A stretch of 64,000 nt of DNA from an uncultured Candidatus Saccharibacteria bacterium (GTDB taxonomy: Bacteria > Patescibacteriota > Saccharimonadia > Saccharimonadales > Saccharimonadaceae), in NCBI GenBank assembly GCA_937935245.1, contig CALGXX010000018.1:1-64000 (forward strand), in the 5' to 3' direction. Shown here piece after piece: positions 1 through 6,915 of this stretch (positions are counted from its first letter, which is position 1; each line of letters opens with the position of its first letter). The position numbers were made by a program, and so were the translations under genes. Under the pieces are notes generated by a model. That model had not been told where the DNA came from. It saw only the letters and a program-made list of their open reading frames with translations, and ran no database searches.

Positions 1-219
1 CCCATAATTTATATATGTAGTATTTTTAATTTTATTACCTATTTTCCTTTCAATGAATTCTCTAGCGGATTTTTCATTAGGAAATTGAATAGTATGTTCA
101 ATACACCAATCATATACATCTGTTACATACCAATACTTCCATCTGAAATATTTTTTATATTGTGGGTAATATGTTTTTCTACCGTTATGTAATTCTTCTA
201 CTTCAATTCTATATTTCAT
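1..219 (-). CDS. Hypothetical protein, N-terminal part only (cut by window edge)
   Basis: The frame is open from an ATG at 219 to the window edge, so 73 codons are seen and no stop. The start overlaps the stop of the upstream gene by four bases (ATGA), which suggests translational coupling. The protein belongs to the same small family as the one at 1554..1799: both begin MKYRI, carry YYPQY at residues 17-21 and then an aromatic-rich stretch. I recognise no known domain. Base composition is very AT-rich like the rest of this block. Confidence 0.7.
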   Translation of the reverse strand, partial: MKYRIEVEELHNGRKTYYPQYKKYFRWKYWYVTDVYDWCIEHTIQFPNEKSAREFIERKIGNKIKNTTYINYG

Positions 220-437
220 TCCCCAAATTCTATAACTTTAGATAAATAATTAATAGCTTCTAACTCCCCATAAGTTAAAGAAAATATATTACTTCCAGAT
301 TTAGATTCTATATTAATATCAATACCTTCTTTATTACCCCATTCAGTAACTTCTATAATAGCAATATCTTCTTTATTTTTTAAATAATCATATTTATGTA
401 AATCATCAATTACTGAAGGCCTAGATGTTTTCTCCAT
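216..437 (-). CDS. Hypothetical 73-residue acidic protein
   Basis: A small, mostly hydrophilic and acidic protein with no recognised motif. Its start overlaps the 3' end of the nicotinamidase-like gene by 17 bases and its stop overlaps the next start by four bases, so it is part of one densely packed minus-strand operon. Such packing, together with the small orphan sizes, is typical of phage or other foreign DNA. No function can be proposed. Confidence 0.65.
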   Translation of the reverse strand: MEKTSRPSVIDDLHKYDYLKNKEDIAIIEVTEWGNKEGIDINIESKSGSNIFSLTYGELEAINYLSKVIEFGE

Positions 438-1023
438 AATAACTTATTTTAATATTATTATTTTTACAAAATTCAGATAATTTTTCTCCACCATCTATTG
501 AGGCAATTCCATTCCATAATACTGTAATATTTTCCACAGGAATATATTTAATCATATCTTTCAGAGTTTCAAGTACACAAATGTCACCAGCAACTCCACA
601 AACTACATATTCATCGTGTTTACTTAAATATATTTCATCAACTTCACCTGATAAAGCTATATAATGTTTAGAATAATCAAAACAATCTTTAAAAGCTGAT
701 AGTTCATCAGTCGTTACATCCGTTCCTTTTAATACACAAAATTGTGGAATACCATATAACAAATCCCTATCAAAAGATAAATCAGCGCCCTTAGTATATC
801 TTACACAATGTTTTGGATATAAACCACCATATTGTTTAAAAGAACAATGATTTTTAGGATGTGTATCTTGAGAAATTATACTCCACCCTATTTCATCATA
901 ATAGTCTTCTATATATTGTTCTATAACTTTTTTAGCTTGATATGCACCTTTTATGGGTAAGTTACCATCATCCATAAAATCATTTTGCATATCAACAATT
1001 ACTAAATTAATCAACTGTTCCAT
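421..1023 (-). CDS. Nicotinamidase-like cysteine hydrolase (isochorismatase fold)
   Basis: A 200-residue member of the isochorismatase/nicotinamidase family. The N-terminal VDMQNDF box supplies the catalytic Asp (D11), SQDTHP at 51-56 and H72 match the metal-ligand region, K99 lies in VLKGTD, and C149 in the VCGVAGDICV box is the expected nucleophile. The Asp-Lys-Cys triad is therefore complete. PncA-type enzymes convert nicotinamide to nicotinate for NAD recycling. In an AT-rich, phage-like block this could support NAD recovery in a host, but that is inference. A related amidase acting on another substrate is possible. Confidence 0.8.
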   Translation of the reverse strand: MEQLINLVIVDMQNDFMDDGNLPIKGAYQAKKVIEQYIEDYYDEIGWSIISQDTHPKNHCSFKQYGGLYPKHCVRYTKGADLSFDRDLLYGIPQFCVLKGTDVTTDELSAFKDCFDYSKHYIALSGEVDEIYLSKHDEYVVCGVAGDICVLETLKDMIKYIPVENITVLWNGIASIDGGEKLSEFCKNNNIKISYYGENI

Positions 1024-1573
1024 ATCTTTTTATATATTCTGCAGTGTCTCTAGCTTTTATCAGTAATTCAGTTAAAGTAACACTTATATTATTAAGAATT
1101 TCTAGATCAAAATCAGTATAATCATCTAAATCTGTTTCAGATATATGACAATCTTCTACAGATCTATTTGATTTTATTCTAATTAAAATACCACCTCTAT
1201 CTTTAATAGCTTTGGCTTCATTTTTATACCTTACATCAGTAATAATTAAAATATCTGGTTCTGATTTAAAATCAAGATTTAAAGCTAATTTAATCCAGAT
1301 ATCAGGATCTAATTGTCTAGTTAAATCCCCAAATTTCTGCATTAATTCTCTATTAGTTATATTTAAAAGTCCAGCCTTTTTATCTTTATTATCTTGGTCA
1401 TAAAAAACCCAATCAAATTGACCAGATAAAATAGCGCAACACTTCTTTAAATCATCCGCAAAAGCTTTATGTACAACTTTCAAATTGTATTTGGTTACTA
1501 ATTTATCTTCTAAAAAAGTAGCAAAAGTATCTTTACCACTTCCTTTTTTACCACTAATTCCAATTATAATCAT
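1007..1573 (-). CDS. Deoxynucleoside monophosphate kinase, phage type
   Basis: A 188-residue P-loop kinase. The Walker A motif GKKGSGKDT occupies residues 8-16, followed by KFGDLTRQLDPDIW and the ITDVRYKNEA box that is typical of T4 gp1-like dNMP kinases. This family phosphorylates dNMPs to dNDPs, feeding DNA synthesis, and is common in phages and rare among cellular core genes. The gene overlaps both neighbours by 17-20 bases, which fits operon packing. The host thymidylate kinase is encoded separately at 13484..14128. Confidence 0.8.
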   Translation of the reverse strand: MIIIGISGKKGSGKDTFATFLEDKLVTKYNLKVVHKAFADDLKKCCAILSGQFDWVFYDQDNKDKKAGLLNITNRELMQKFGDLTRQLDPDIWIKLALNLDFKSEPDILIITDVRYKNEAKAIKDRGGILIRIKSNRSVEDCHISETDLDDYTDFDLEILNNISVTLTELLIKARDTAEYIKRYGTVD

Positions 1574-1799
1574 AAGTTATTCTAATATTCTGTTTTCTTA
1601 AAAATTTCTTAGCTTCTTCTAGAGAGTTTCTACAAACATCTACTGTTATTTTAACAGCTTTTGAATCACTCCACAGAACTCCCGGAATGGGATATAACCT
1701 TTCTTCTTCAAAATTGTACCAAGTAAACCATCTTCTATATTGAGGGTAATATTCTATTGTTCCAGAAGGATATTCTACAATTTTAATTCTATATTTCAT
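1554..1799 (-). CDS. Hypothetical protein, MKYRI/YYPQY family
   Basis: An 81-residue protein of the same family as the partial gene at the left window edge: MKYRI at the start, YYPQY at 17-21, an aromatic stretch (RRWFTWYNF), and a C-terminal helix with SLEEAKKFL. The partial copy has a comparable NEKSAREFI helix. Two copies within 1.6 kb indicate duplication within the element. No known domain is recognised. Confidence 0.7.
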   Translation of the reverse strand: MKYRIKIVEYPSGTIEYYPQYRRWFTWYNFEEERLYPIPGVLWSDSKAVKITVDVCRNSLEEAKKFLRKQNIRITYDYNWN

Positions 1800-1801
1800 A
1801 A

Positions 1802-1924
1802 TTAATGATCATATTGTGAATTATATTCGCTTCTATAATTTTTATCTTTATACATATTCTTATGAAATTTTAAATATTCTTCATAAGAATCATAACCTTG
1901 TTGAGCATTATCAAATTGACCCAT
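1802..1924 (-). CDS. Short orphan, 40 residues
   Basis: ATG at 1924, stop TAA at 1802-1804, 40 residues, very rich in Tyr, Asn, Lys and Gln. It fits exactly between its neighbours, with one base to the preceding stop and two bases to the next gene start, so it keeps the operon spacing. The composition is hydrophilic and probably disordered. There is no homology I recognise, and the coding call rests on position and frame only. Confidence 0.45.
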   Translation of the reverse strand: MGQFDNAQQGYDSYEEYLKFHKNMYKDKNYRSEYNSQYDH

Positions 1925-1925
1925 A

Positions 1926-2984
1926 TTAAAAACCAATTCTATTAATTTGTGGTTTTTCAGTTCCTACAGATTCTTGATTAAATATATCACATAATACCCT
2001 TTCTTTTGGATTATATGGGATATTTAATTTAGAATATAGTGCTTTAGCTCTATCTTCAGATAATTCTTTAAACTCATAACGAAGTTTAATTCTACCTTTA
2101 CGTAATAAAGCTTGATCAATATTTGTTACATTAGTATTAAATGTACAAATAATTTTAATATTTAAATCATCACCAATAAGACCATCAGTAATTTGTAATA
2201 AGTCTGATATATTTTGACTAAATTGAGAAGTATTTCTATCTTTAATTAAAGCTTCACAATCTTCTATAATTAATACTGAATTTTTTAATTTTCCTAAATA
2301 TTGTTTATTATCACAGAGTTTATAGAAGTCATTTATATCAATATATACGAAGTTCAGATTCTTTAATTCATAAATTAGGGATCTTAAGATTGTTGTCTTA
2401 CCAGTTCCAGCCAAACCATTTAATATTAATAATCCTGATTCATCATTTTTGCTTAATATAGATATAATTCTATCATAAGGAAGGTCCTTATTATAATTAT
2501 CCTTTATATCTTCAAATACTATTTTCTTAATATTTGATTCCATTAAATGTAATCCAGTGTTAGTTATTCCAGAACATATTTTAATTGTTGGAGATTCCTC
2601 ATAAAATACTAAACTTTTTAAAAATTCATCTGGTATATGTCCTTGTGTCTTACAGTATAGAGTAATACTATAATCTAAGTCTATAATATAATCATCAGCA
2701 AATATTAAATTAGTATCTTCTATATCAGAGTAATATATAATTCCTGGAAGTTTTTTTAAATTAGCCCAACTTTTATCAATTTGTACATCATTTAATTTAT
2801 AATAGATAGTTCCATCCGAATTTTTTTCTATTCTGTATAAGGAATTGTTAGGATTTTCAGTTAATAATCTATATTTAACTTCAGTAATAATTTCTCCATA
2901 TAACATATATACTAATTGCAACAATCTTGGATCTGGTAATTTAATCCATTCACTATATATTTTATTAAAATACTCTTTGGTCAT
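1926..2984 (-). CDS. AAA+ ATPase, Bcs1-like
   Basis: 352 residues. The N-terminal 180 residues are not recognised. The AAA+ core follows: Walker A GLAGTGKTT at 190-198, Walker B VLIIEDCEAL around 237-246 with the IIED acidic pair, sensor-1-like ICTFNTN, and a second region of homology with LLRKGRIKLRYEF carrying the arginine finger. This order is that of Bcs1-type AAA+ proteins, which remodel or translocate protein substrates; homologues occur in many large phages. The substrate here is unknown. It sits in the minus-strand AT-rich operon and overlaps the upstream small gene by 20 bases. Confidence 0.75.
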   Translation of the reverse strand: MTKEYFNKIYSEWIKLPDPRLLQLVYMLYGEIITEVKYRLLTENPNNSLYRIEKNSDGTIYYKLNDVQIDKSWANLKKLPGIIYYSDIEDTNLIFADDYIIDLDYSITLYCKTQGHIPDEFLKSLVFYEESPTIKICSGITNTGLHLMESNIKKIVFEDIKDNYNKDLPYDRIISILSKNDESGLLILNGLAGTGKTTILRSLIYELKNLNFVYIDINDFYKLCDNKQYLGKLKNSVLIIEDCEALIKDRNTSQFSQNISDLLQITDGLIGDDLNIKIICTFNTNVTNIDQALLRKGRIKLRYEFKELSEDRAKALYSKLNIPYNPKERVLCDIFNQESVGTEKPQINRIGF

Positions 2985-3138
2985 GCTTAAATAAATTATT
3001 TATGAAATCTTTAAGATCTTCAAAGTTTGATTCGTTTTTATTTGGAACTATTTTATAAATATCAGTACCTTTAGCTTTCTTAATAGTTCCATTCTTTACT
3101 CTAAAGAGTATTTCTTTATCAGCATCAATTGTTATCAT
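2965..3138 (-). CDS. Short orphan, 57 residues
   Basis: ATG at 3138 and TAA at 2965-2967 give 57 residues. It begins MITIDADKEILFRVKNGTIK and continues with a Lys/Asn-rich tail. It overlaps the upstream SEC-C gene by 14 bases and the downstream ATPase gene by 20, the same overlap style as its neighbours, and it fills what would otherwise be the only gap in the operon. The N-terminal half has an alternating hydrophobic pattern, suggesting beta strands. No function recognised. Confidence 0.5.
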   Translation of the reverse strand: MITIDADKEILFRVKNGTIKKAKGTDIYKIVPNKNESNFEDLKDFINNLFKHDQRVF

Positions 3139-3373
3139 AATTATAGTTATTAGTAGTTCTATACCCTAGTGCTTTATTACAAGTACATTTTTTAAATTTC
3201 TTACCAGAATCACAAAATGGACAAATATCATTAGGTCTTACATCAAATCTTTTAAGCCAAGGAGTATGCATTTTATTATACATCCTCCTAAAATCTTTAT
3301 TATTTATAATCTCCTTAAACTCAGAAGATTGTAATAATTCTTTAATTTCGTTATTTTTATTTTCTGACTTCAT
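3125..3373 (-). CDS. Small protein with SEC-C type zinc-binding motif
   Basis: 82 residues. Residues 46-69 contain PNDICPFCDSGKKFKKCTC, which matches the SEC-C motif (CxC/CxxC...SGKK.KKC) found at the C-terminus of SecA and in many small zinc proteins that bind nucleic acid or protein partners. The rest is helical and charged. The partner is unknown. The gene overlaps both neighbours by 14-17 bases within the same operon. Confidence 0.65.
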   Translation of the reverse strand: MKSENKNNEIKELLQSSEFKEIINNKDFRRMYNKMHTPWLKRFDVRPNDICPFCDSGKKFKKCTCNKALGYRTTNNYNYDNN

Positions 3374-3668
3374 CAGTAAATACTATTTTAAATTTGCGAT
3401 TAATGATATTAAAATGCTCTTTAATGTATGGATCACCTATAAATTTTTTCCATTTAGAATCATTATATTTATATTTTATAGCTCCTACACTATATTTATC
3501 ATAATATAATTTTTCTTCAAAAGATAATTCTTCTCTAGTTATATAGTATTTACATTTACTCCCTATTAAATCATATGCAGCATTTATAGCTTGCCTATAA
3601 GTTTTATATCCTAAATGATTACCAAGTATTTTATTATCTTTTTTATCAAATATAAAATAAGCTTCCAT
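3357..3668 (-). CDS. Hypothetical 103-residue protein
   Basis: A hydrophilic protein beginning MEAYFIFDKKDNKILG, with a Lys- and Tyr-rich body (EEKLYYDKYSVGAIKYKY). The first segment resembles the generic start of small phage proteins that have a beta-hairpin followed by a helix, but I recognise no family. It sits two bases downstream of the metallophosphoesterase gene and overlaps the SEC-C gene by 17 bases, so it is co-transcribed with both. Confidence 0.6.
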   Translation of the reverse strand: MEAYFIFDKKDNKILGNHLGYKTYRQAINAAYDLIGSKCKYYITREELSFEEKLYYDKYSVGAIKYKYNDSKWKKFIGDPYIKEHFNIINRKFKIVFTDEVRK

Positions 3669-3670
3669 TA

Positions 3671-4270
3671 TTATTTAAGTTTAGGTGCTTTATCCATAAT
3701 AAACTGTTGTTCATTAATAATATTTATTAATTGGTTATGATTTATAGGAGTATAATTATTTTGATCCACACCTACATCATACTGATTAAACTTCAATTTA
3801 GCTGGAACATCAGAGTCAAGTCCATGCACTTTACCATCAGATAATGTATGAATATGACCAAATACTTGAATATCTCCATTGAAAGCTAAACAAGGATAAT
3901 GTTGTGCATATATTAAAGTTTTTTCTACTTGAATATACATACAATCATTAACTATAAGTTTATCTTCATAATTTCCTAAATCAATTTTATCATGATTACC
4001 TCTAGTTAAATATATAGTACCATTAAGTTTATTTATATACTTAGAATATTCTTTATACCCAACTTTATGGGGTAATATGAAATCTCCGCAATGAATAACT
4101 ATACCATCTTCAGGAACTACCTTATTCCAATTGTCAATAAGGCATTGATTCATTTCACTACGAGAACTATAAGGGCGATTACATAGTTTAGCTACATTAA
4201 AATGGCTAAAATGACTGTCTGATGTAAAGAATACTTTAGAAGGATTGTCTATTTTTAGTGTATAATACAT
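3671..4270 (-). CDS. Calcineurin-like metallophosphoesterase
   Basis: 199 residues with the metallophosphatase signature in order: SDSHFSH near residues 18-24 (first metal site), IHCGDFILPH (second Asp), LTRGNHDKID (GNHD box), QHYPCL and VFGHIHT (final His pair). The family hydrolyses phosphomonoesters or diesters using two metal ions; the HFSH form is frequent in phage-encoded members. The substrate cannot be read from sequence. This is the first complete gene of the AT-rich minus-strand operon as seen here, preceded by a truncated open frame. Confidence 0.8.
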   Translation of the reverse strand: MYYTLKIDNPSKVFFTSDSHFSHFNVAKLCNRPYSSRSEMNQCLIDNWNKVVPEDGIVIHCGDFILPHKVGYKEYSKYINKLNGTIYLTRGNHDKIDLGNYEDKLIVNDCMYIQVEKTLIYAQHYPCLAFNGDIQVFGHIHTLSDGKVHGLDSDVPAKLKFNQYDVGVDQNNYTPINHNQLINIINEQQFIMDKAPKLK

Positions 4271-4275
4271 AATTA

Positions 4276-4370
4276 TTATTTTTTATTTAATTCTATAGCA
4301 GTTTCTAAAGCTATAAACCATCCACATATATTAGTTGTTACTATATACACATAACCTACTTGTATAAATA
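4276..4370 (-). pseudogene. 3' fragment of an AT-rich gene, cut at the block boundary
   Basis: Reading minus-strand, an open frame ending at TAA (4276-4278) codes for VYIVTTNICGWFIALETA and then IELNKK, directly ahead of the metallophosphoesterase. It has no start codon of its own. Upstream of about 4370 the base composition changes sharply to that of the orphan membrane gene, so this looks like the severed C-terminus of an AT-rich gene. It marks the junction of the foreign block with the chromosome (or of an assembly join). Confidence 0.45.
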
Positions 4371-4772
4371 TGCCTTTTGGAGCTTGGCTTCGTCGCACAC
4401 AACGCTTTCGAAATCAAGCAACAACATTAGGTAGCTTGATCGAAACTGCTGTAGTGCTTTCCGAAGGCCAATCTTCTCGCTCTCAACGTCTTCGAGGCTT
4501 CGCCTCAAGTCCCTGAATGCCGACAAACCGTATTGGATCGACTCGTTGGAATTCAAGCACTGCTTGACTCCGAAGAATGCACAGATGATCGCCATTACGC
4601 TTGCGGCTGCCAATAGGTTGACAGCCTGTTGTAGTTCTAGTGATGGCCACATCGCGTTGATGCAGATGGCAATTACGAGAGTAGCTAAGGTGAAGACCAC
4701 CATAGCTAGCCAACGCTTCGCTTCATGACGGCATTGCGTAATGCCGCGCTTCAATGGACTCTCTAAATCCAT
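4356..4772 (-). CDS. Orphan membrane protein, probably 3'-truncated
   Basis: The start is the ATG at 4772, preceded by GGAAG at good spacing, giving 138 residues. Two membrane segments lie near residues 24-42 (LAMVVFTLATLVIAICI) and 50-67 (AVNLLAAASVMAIICAFF), followed by a charged, probably coiled-coil tail (RRSLEDVESEKIGLRKAL). The plan matches the orphan at 31283..31762, and both have near-identical promoter/leader DNA. The last residues (AYLYK) and the TAG lie in the AT-rich block, so the original C-terminus and terminator seem to be lost. Codon use is GC-richer than in neighbouring genes. Function unknown. Confidence 0.65.
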   Translation of the reverse strand: MDLESPLKRGITQCRHEAKRWLAMVVFTLATLVIAICINAMWPSLELQQAVNLLAAASVMAIICAFFGVKQCLNSNESIQYGLSAFRDLRRSLEDVESEKIGLRKALQQFRSSYLMLLLDFESVVCDEAKLQKAYLYK

Positions 4773-4799
4773 TGATATCACTTCCGTTCATAGATTGGT

Positions 4800-4887
4800 T
4801 ACGTCTAAAGGGCAACTCTTGCCCTAGAGACGTGCTCTAGGTAAGAGCTGATATTATTTATACCACACTTGCGTAAAAAAGTCAATA
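4800..4887 (-). promoter_or_regulatory. Promoter and switch-like 5' leader (copy 1)
   Basis: On the minus strand, TTGACT (4885-4880), a 17-bp spacer and TATAAA (4862-4857) form a strong promoter with a start near 4850. The transcript begins AUCAGCUCUU. Two hairpins compete: stem A (4816-4847, at the very 5' end) and stem B (4801-4833), which share the AGGGCAAGAG segment. The whole stretch is nearly identical to 31790..31876. The leader ends before a GGAAG ribosome site. Confidence 0.75.
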
Positions 4888-4902
4888 GAAGACTCTTAGA
4901 TT

Positions 4903-4942
4903 TTGTTATTTGCTCAGGAACTTTGATAAAATAACAGAGATG
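4903..4942 (+). promoter_or_regulatory. Promoter of the SpoU methylase gene, leaderless
   Basis: TTGTTA (4903-4908), 18 bp, TAAAAT (4927-4932). The expected start of transcription coincides with the ATG at 4940, seven bases after the -10 box, and no Shine-Dalgarno site is present. This argues for a leaderless mRNA and for ATG 4940 rather than the upstream TTG at 4910. Confidence 0.6.
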
Positions 4943-5485
4943 GAAGATAAAAGAAATGTCATTGATAAGTTTAAGGGTTGGAGCGAATCGGAGATTATAA
5001 ATGAGTTGGATTCTGAAGATCACGGTTTGGTGATTGCGCTGGAAAATACCGAGCGAGATTTTAATATGGGGACGATTGTTCGGAGCGCCAATGCGTTTGG
5101 CGTGCGGCAGATTTATGTAATTGGGCGCAGACAGTGGAATAAGCGCGGTGCGATGATGACGGATAAGTATCTGCATATTACATATCTGGCGACGACGGAA
5201 GAGTTTGTTGAAAAAATGCGTAATGAAGGTAGGGAAATTATTGCTATTGATAATATCCTAGGAAGTGTTAATATGTCGCAGACGAGGTTACCAAAGCATG
5301 CGGTTTTGGTATTTGGGCAAGAAGGGCCGGGGATTTCTGCGGAGCTGGCTGGCGCTGCGGATCAGATTGTGGCGATTGAGCAATTTGGCTCGACTCGCTC
5401 CATAAACGTTGGCGCGGCAGCGACTGTGGCGATGTATTGCTGGCTGCAGCAGAATGTGCTGGCATTGTCGAGAGGTGATTTATAG
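4940..5485 (+). CDS. SpoU-family RNA 2'-O-methyltransferase
   Basis: 181 residues from ATG 4940. The three SPOUT/SpoU motifs are present in order: motif 1 NMGTIVRSANAFGV (Asn and Arg conserved), motif 2 VLVFGQEGPGIS, and motif 3 STRSINVGAAATVAMY at the C-terminus, which form the knotted SAM-binding site. These enzymes methylate the ribose 2'-OH in tRNA or rRNA using SAM, in the cytoplasm. The length matches the short single-domain TrmH-like forms without the N-terminal L30e-like domain. The target nucleotide cannot be read from sequence. The 3' end overlaps the convergent M16-like gene by six bases. Confidence 0.85.
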   Translation: MEDKRNVIDKFKGWSESEIINELDSEDHGLVIALENTERDFNMGTIVRSANAFGVRQIYVIGRRQWNKRGAMMTDKYLHITYLATTEEFVEKMRNEGREIIAIDNILGSVNMSQTRLPKHAVLVFGQEGPGISAELAGAADQIVAIEQFGSTRSINVGAAATVAMYCWLQQNVLALSRGDL

Positions 5486-6433
5486 ATCGATTGAGCTATT
5501 TCCGCAGTGTAGATTGTACGATACTGTTTGTAGTATTTTTTTCATGTTATCGGGAGTGGAGATGTTTTTCCATCCTTGTGAACCTACTAGCATTCCAATA
5601 TTCTGGGCTATATAAGATATATCTGGCGCAAAGTGTGGATTGTGAGAGTATGATACGGAAGACAAATACGTAGAAAATCTCATTAATACATTCGGCGTAA
5701 TGATCTCATTTATGGTTTTTCTGGATAATAAAGTTACTTCTTCTAAACTTATTTCTGGTTGGGAATGTCTATTGACGGAAAAAGTGGCGGTATAGGTCAT
5801 GGTTGCGCCGTCATTATTTACATGTTCACCACTGAAATATGTACTGAAATTATGGCAAATTTTCTGCCCAACTGATAGTCCTATAAATCTAGCTAGCTCA
5901 TACCATAATGCGCAGATCTCCATAGGCTGATCTTTGATCTCGATATTTAATTCTAAAGGTGAATTAACATTTGATAGCTGATTTGTTGTGTATATTAAAT
6001 CGACAACGTCTTTATTTGCAGCCTTTGCATCTGGCAGTAGGTTAACTGAGTCTATATTTTTCCAGGACTTCGCGTTGAGTTTTTCTAACTCTTTAATTAC
6101 TTCTTCTGGGCTGCTGATATAAAGTATATTGGGTTCTTCAGCACCTATTTGGGATATCGCTTGCGCGACTGGCAGATACCCAGATTTCTCCGATCCTAAG
6201 TCGGCCTTCATAGCTGTTATATTGTTTAATATTTTTTCAGATTCAGCATTATAACATTCACCATTAATGACTATTACGCCTGATTCGTAGGTTTCGCCGT
6301 TTAATGAGTAGTCTAATAGCTTATATCTATTGTGTTGGTAAAGGTATTCTGTAGCCGTAGACACAAATAAATGCTCATAGGTGTGAGCTAGCTGAACGCA
6401 GGGGTGATATTTAACAATTGTAAAATATTTCAT
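5480..6433 (-). CDS. M16 (pitrilysin/insulinase)-like protein, copy 1
   Basis: 317 residues. Near the N-terminus AHTYEHL (residues 16-22) gives the inverted zinc motif HxxEH (H17, E20, H21) of M16 metallopeptidases; an acidic pair at 99-100, 78 residues on, could supply the third ligand. A related protein of 312 residues lies at 51143..52081 with AHIYEHL in the same place. The rest is divergent, so peptidase activity is inferred and an inactive relative is possible. No signal peptide, so probably cytoplasmic. A TAAACT -10 box ends six bases before the ATG, consistent with a leaderless mRNA. Confidence 0.55.
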   Translation of the reverse strand: MKYFTIVKYHPCVQLAHTYEHLFVSTATEYLYQHNRYKLLDYSLNGETYESGVIVINGECYNAESEKILNNITAMKADLGSEKSGYLPVAQAISQIGAEEPNILYISSPEEVIKELEKLNAKSWKNIDSVNLLPDAKAANKDVVDLIYTTNQLSNVNSPLELNIEIKDQPMEICALWYELARFIGLSVGQKICHNFSTYFSGEHVNNDGATMTYTATFSVNRHSQPEISLEEVTLLSRKTINEIITPNVLMRFSTYLSSVSYSHNPHFAPDISYIAQNIGMLVGSQGWKNISTPDNMKKILQTVSYNLHCGNSSIDL

Positions 6434-6448
6434 ATGAACAGTTTAACA

Positions 6449-6478
6449 AGAAAAAGAGTCGGTTTATAGACACGACTC
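6449..6478 (-). terminator. Terminator of the small Cys-rich gene
   Basis: Read on the minus strand: GAGTCG (6478 side), an 11-base loop, CGACTC, then a run of U's (TTTTTCTT on the minus strand, 6455-6449). It is placed just after the stop of the 6499..6684 gene and before the promoter of the M16-like gene. Confidence 0.75.
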
Positions 6479-6498
6479 AGGTCTTTGATGGCTAGCTG

Positions 6499-6684
6499 TC
6501 AGCGACGGAAACGCTTAGGATTGCGATTGCTCTTGATCCCGTCGTTGTGCGGGTTCGTGCTCTTTCGCTTAGCCCGGTTGTCCCCGCTACGCAAGTGTGC
6601 GTTATTGCGCTTCGTCGTACACTTGAAGCACGGACAAGTACTCTTGGGAAGTCCGTACGTCGAGCAGTTGCTGCTACGTGCCAT
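6499..6684 (-). CDS. Small basic Cys-rich protein (zinc-ribbon-like)
   Basis: 61 residues, very basic, with Cys at 7, 17, 19 and 22 (C-x9-C-x-C-x2-C, including STCPCFKC), then an Arg/Asn/Lys-rich tail. Spacing and charge suggest a small zinc-binding, nucleic-acid-binding protein, but I recognise no family. AAGAGGTG upstream of the ATG is a good ribosome site. The gene has its own promoter, a structured leader of about 110 nt and its own terminator, so it is a monocistronic unit. Codon use is GC-rich and differs from housekeeping genes here, as for the other orphans with this promoter type. Confidence 0.6.
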   Translation of the reverse strand: MARSSNCSTYGLPKSTCPCFKCTTKRNNAHLRSGDNRAKRKSTNPHNDGIKSNRNPKRFRR

Positions 6685-6829
6685 GGTTTAACACCTCTTC
6701 AGTGTTGAGCAGAGAGGTTATTCTCCGCGAAGTGGAGCGTCTCAAACCCAATGGCTTTGGGCGAAACGCCAGCCTCTGCGATTGCAAAAGCTGATATATA
6801 TATATATCAATTAGTGGGATCGCTGTCAA
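6685..6829 (-). promoter_or_regulatory. Promoter and structured leader of the Cys-rich gene
   Basis: Minus strand: TTGACA (6829-6824), 17 bp, TATATA (6806-6801), then ATATCAGCTTTTGC, the same start-site sequence as at 4850 and 31840. The leader can fold as a junction: GCAGAGG pairs with CCTCTCTGC (one bulge), enclosing GGCG-TTT-CGCC, CCCAA-AGCCA-TTGGG and a CTCC...GGAG hairpin. A competing 5'-terminal hairpin CTTTTGC-AATC-GCAGAGG uses the same outer strand. This looks like a regulatory RNA; the ligand or signal is unknown. Confidence 0.6.
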
Positions 6830-6835
6830 TAGATA

Positions 6836-6864
6836 TTTACAAAAATCATAAAATTTACTATAAT
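6836..6864 (+). promoter_or_regulatory. Promoter of the hisS leader and operon
   Basis: TTTACA (6836-6841), 17-bp spacer, TATAAT (6859-6864). Predicted transcription start at about 6871, which is the A of the leader-peptide ATG, so the leader peptide would be read from a leaderless mRNA. Confidence 0.75.
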
Positions 6865-6870
6865 AGACGT

Positions 6871-6915
6871 ATGATTTTACCTAAATTCCATCATTCACAC
6901 GTATTGCCGAGGTAG
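6871..6915 (+). CDS. Probable histidine leader peptide upstream of hisS
   Basis: A 14-codon frame MILPKFHHSHVLPR ending in TAG at 6913-6915. Three of four consecutive codons are His (CAT CAT TCA CAC). It begins at the predicted transcription start and its stop lies inside the 5' arm of the strong hairpin at 6906-6956 that ends in a T-run, 40 bases ahead of hisS. Position, His content and terminator together fit a ribosome-sensed attenuator. The frame is too short to prove by itself. Confidence 0.6.
   Translation: MILPKFHHSHVLPR

Noticed and set aside
4285..4800. attC/integron-like cassette structure for the orphan genes
   Set aside because: No integron integrase, no GTTRRRY core sites, and the genes carry their own promoters.
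6700..6780. Cloverleaf-like fold suggesting a tRNA
   Set aside because: Loops are too short, no anticodon arm of seven bases, no TTC or CCA-type features; it fits better as a leader RNA of the minus-strand gene.
6792..6808. TA repeat as an origin or recombination hot spot
   Set aside because: It is explained as the -10 region of the 6499 gene promoter; only about eight TA units.
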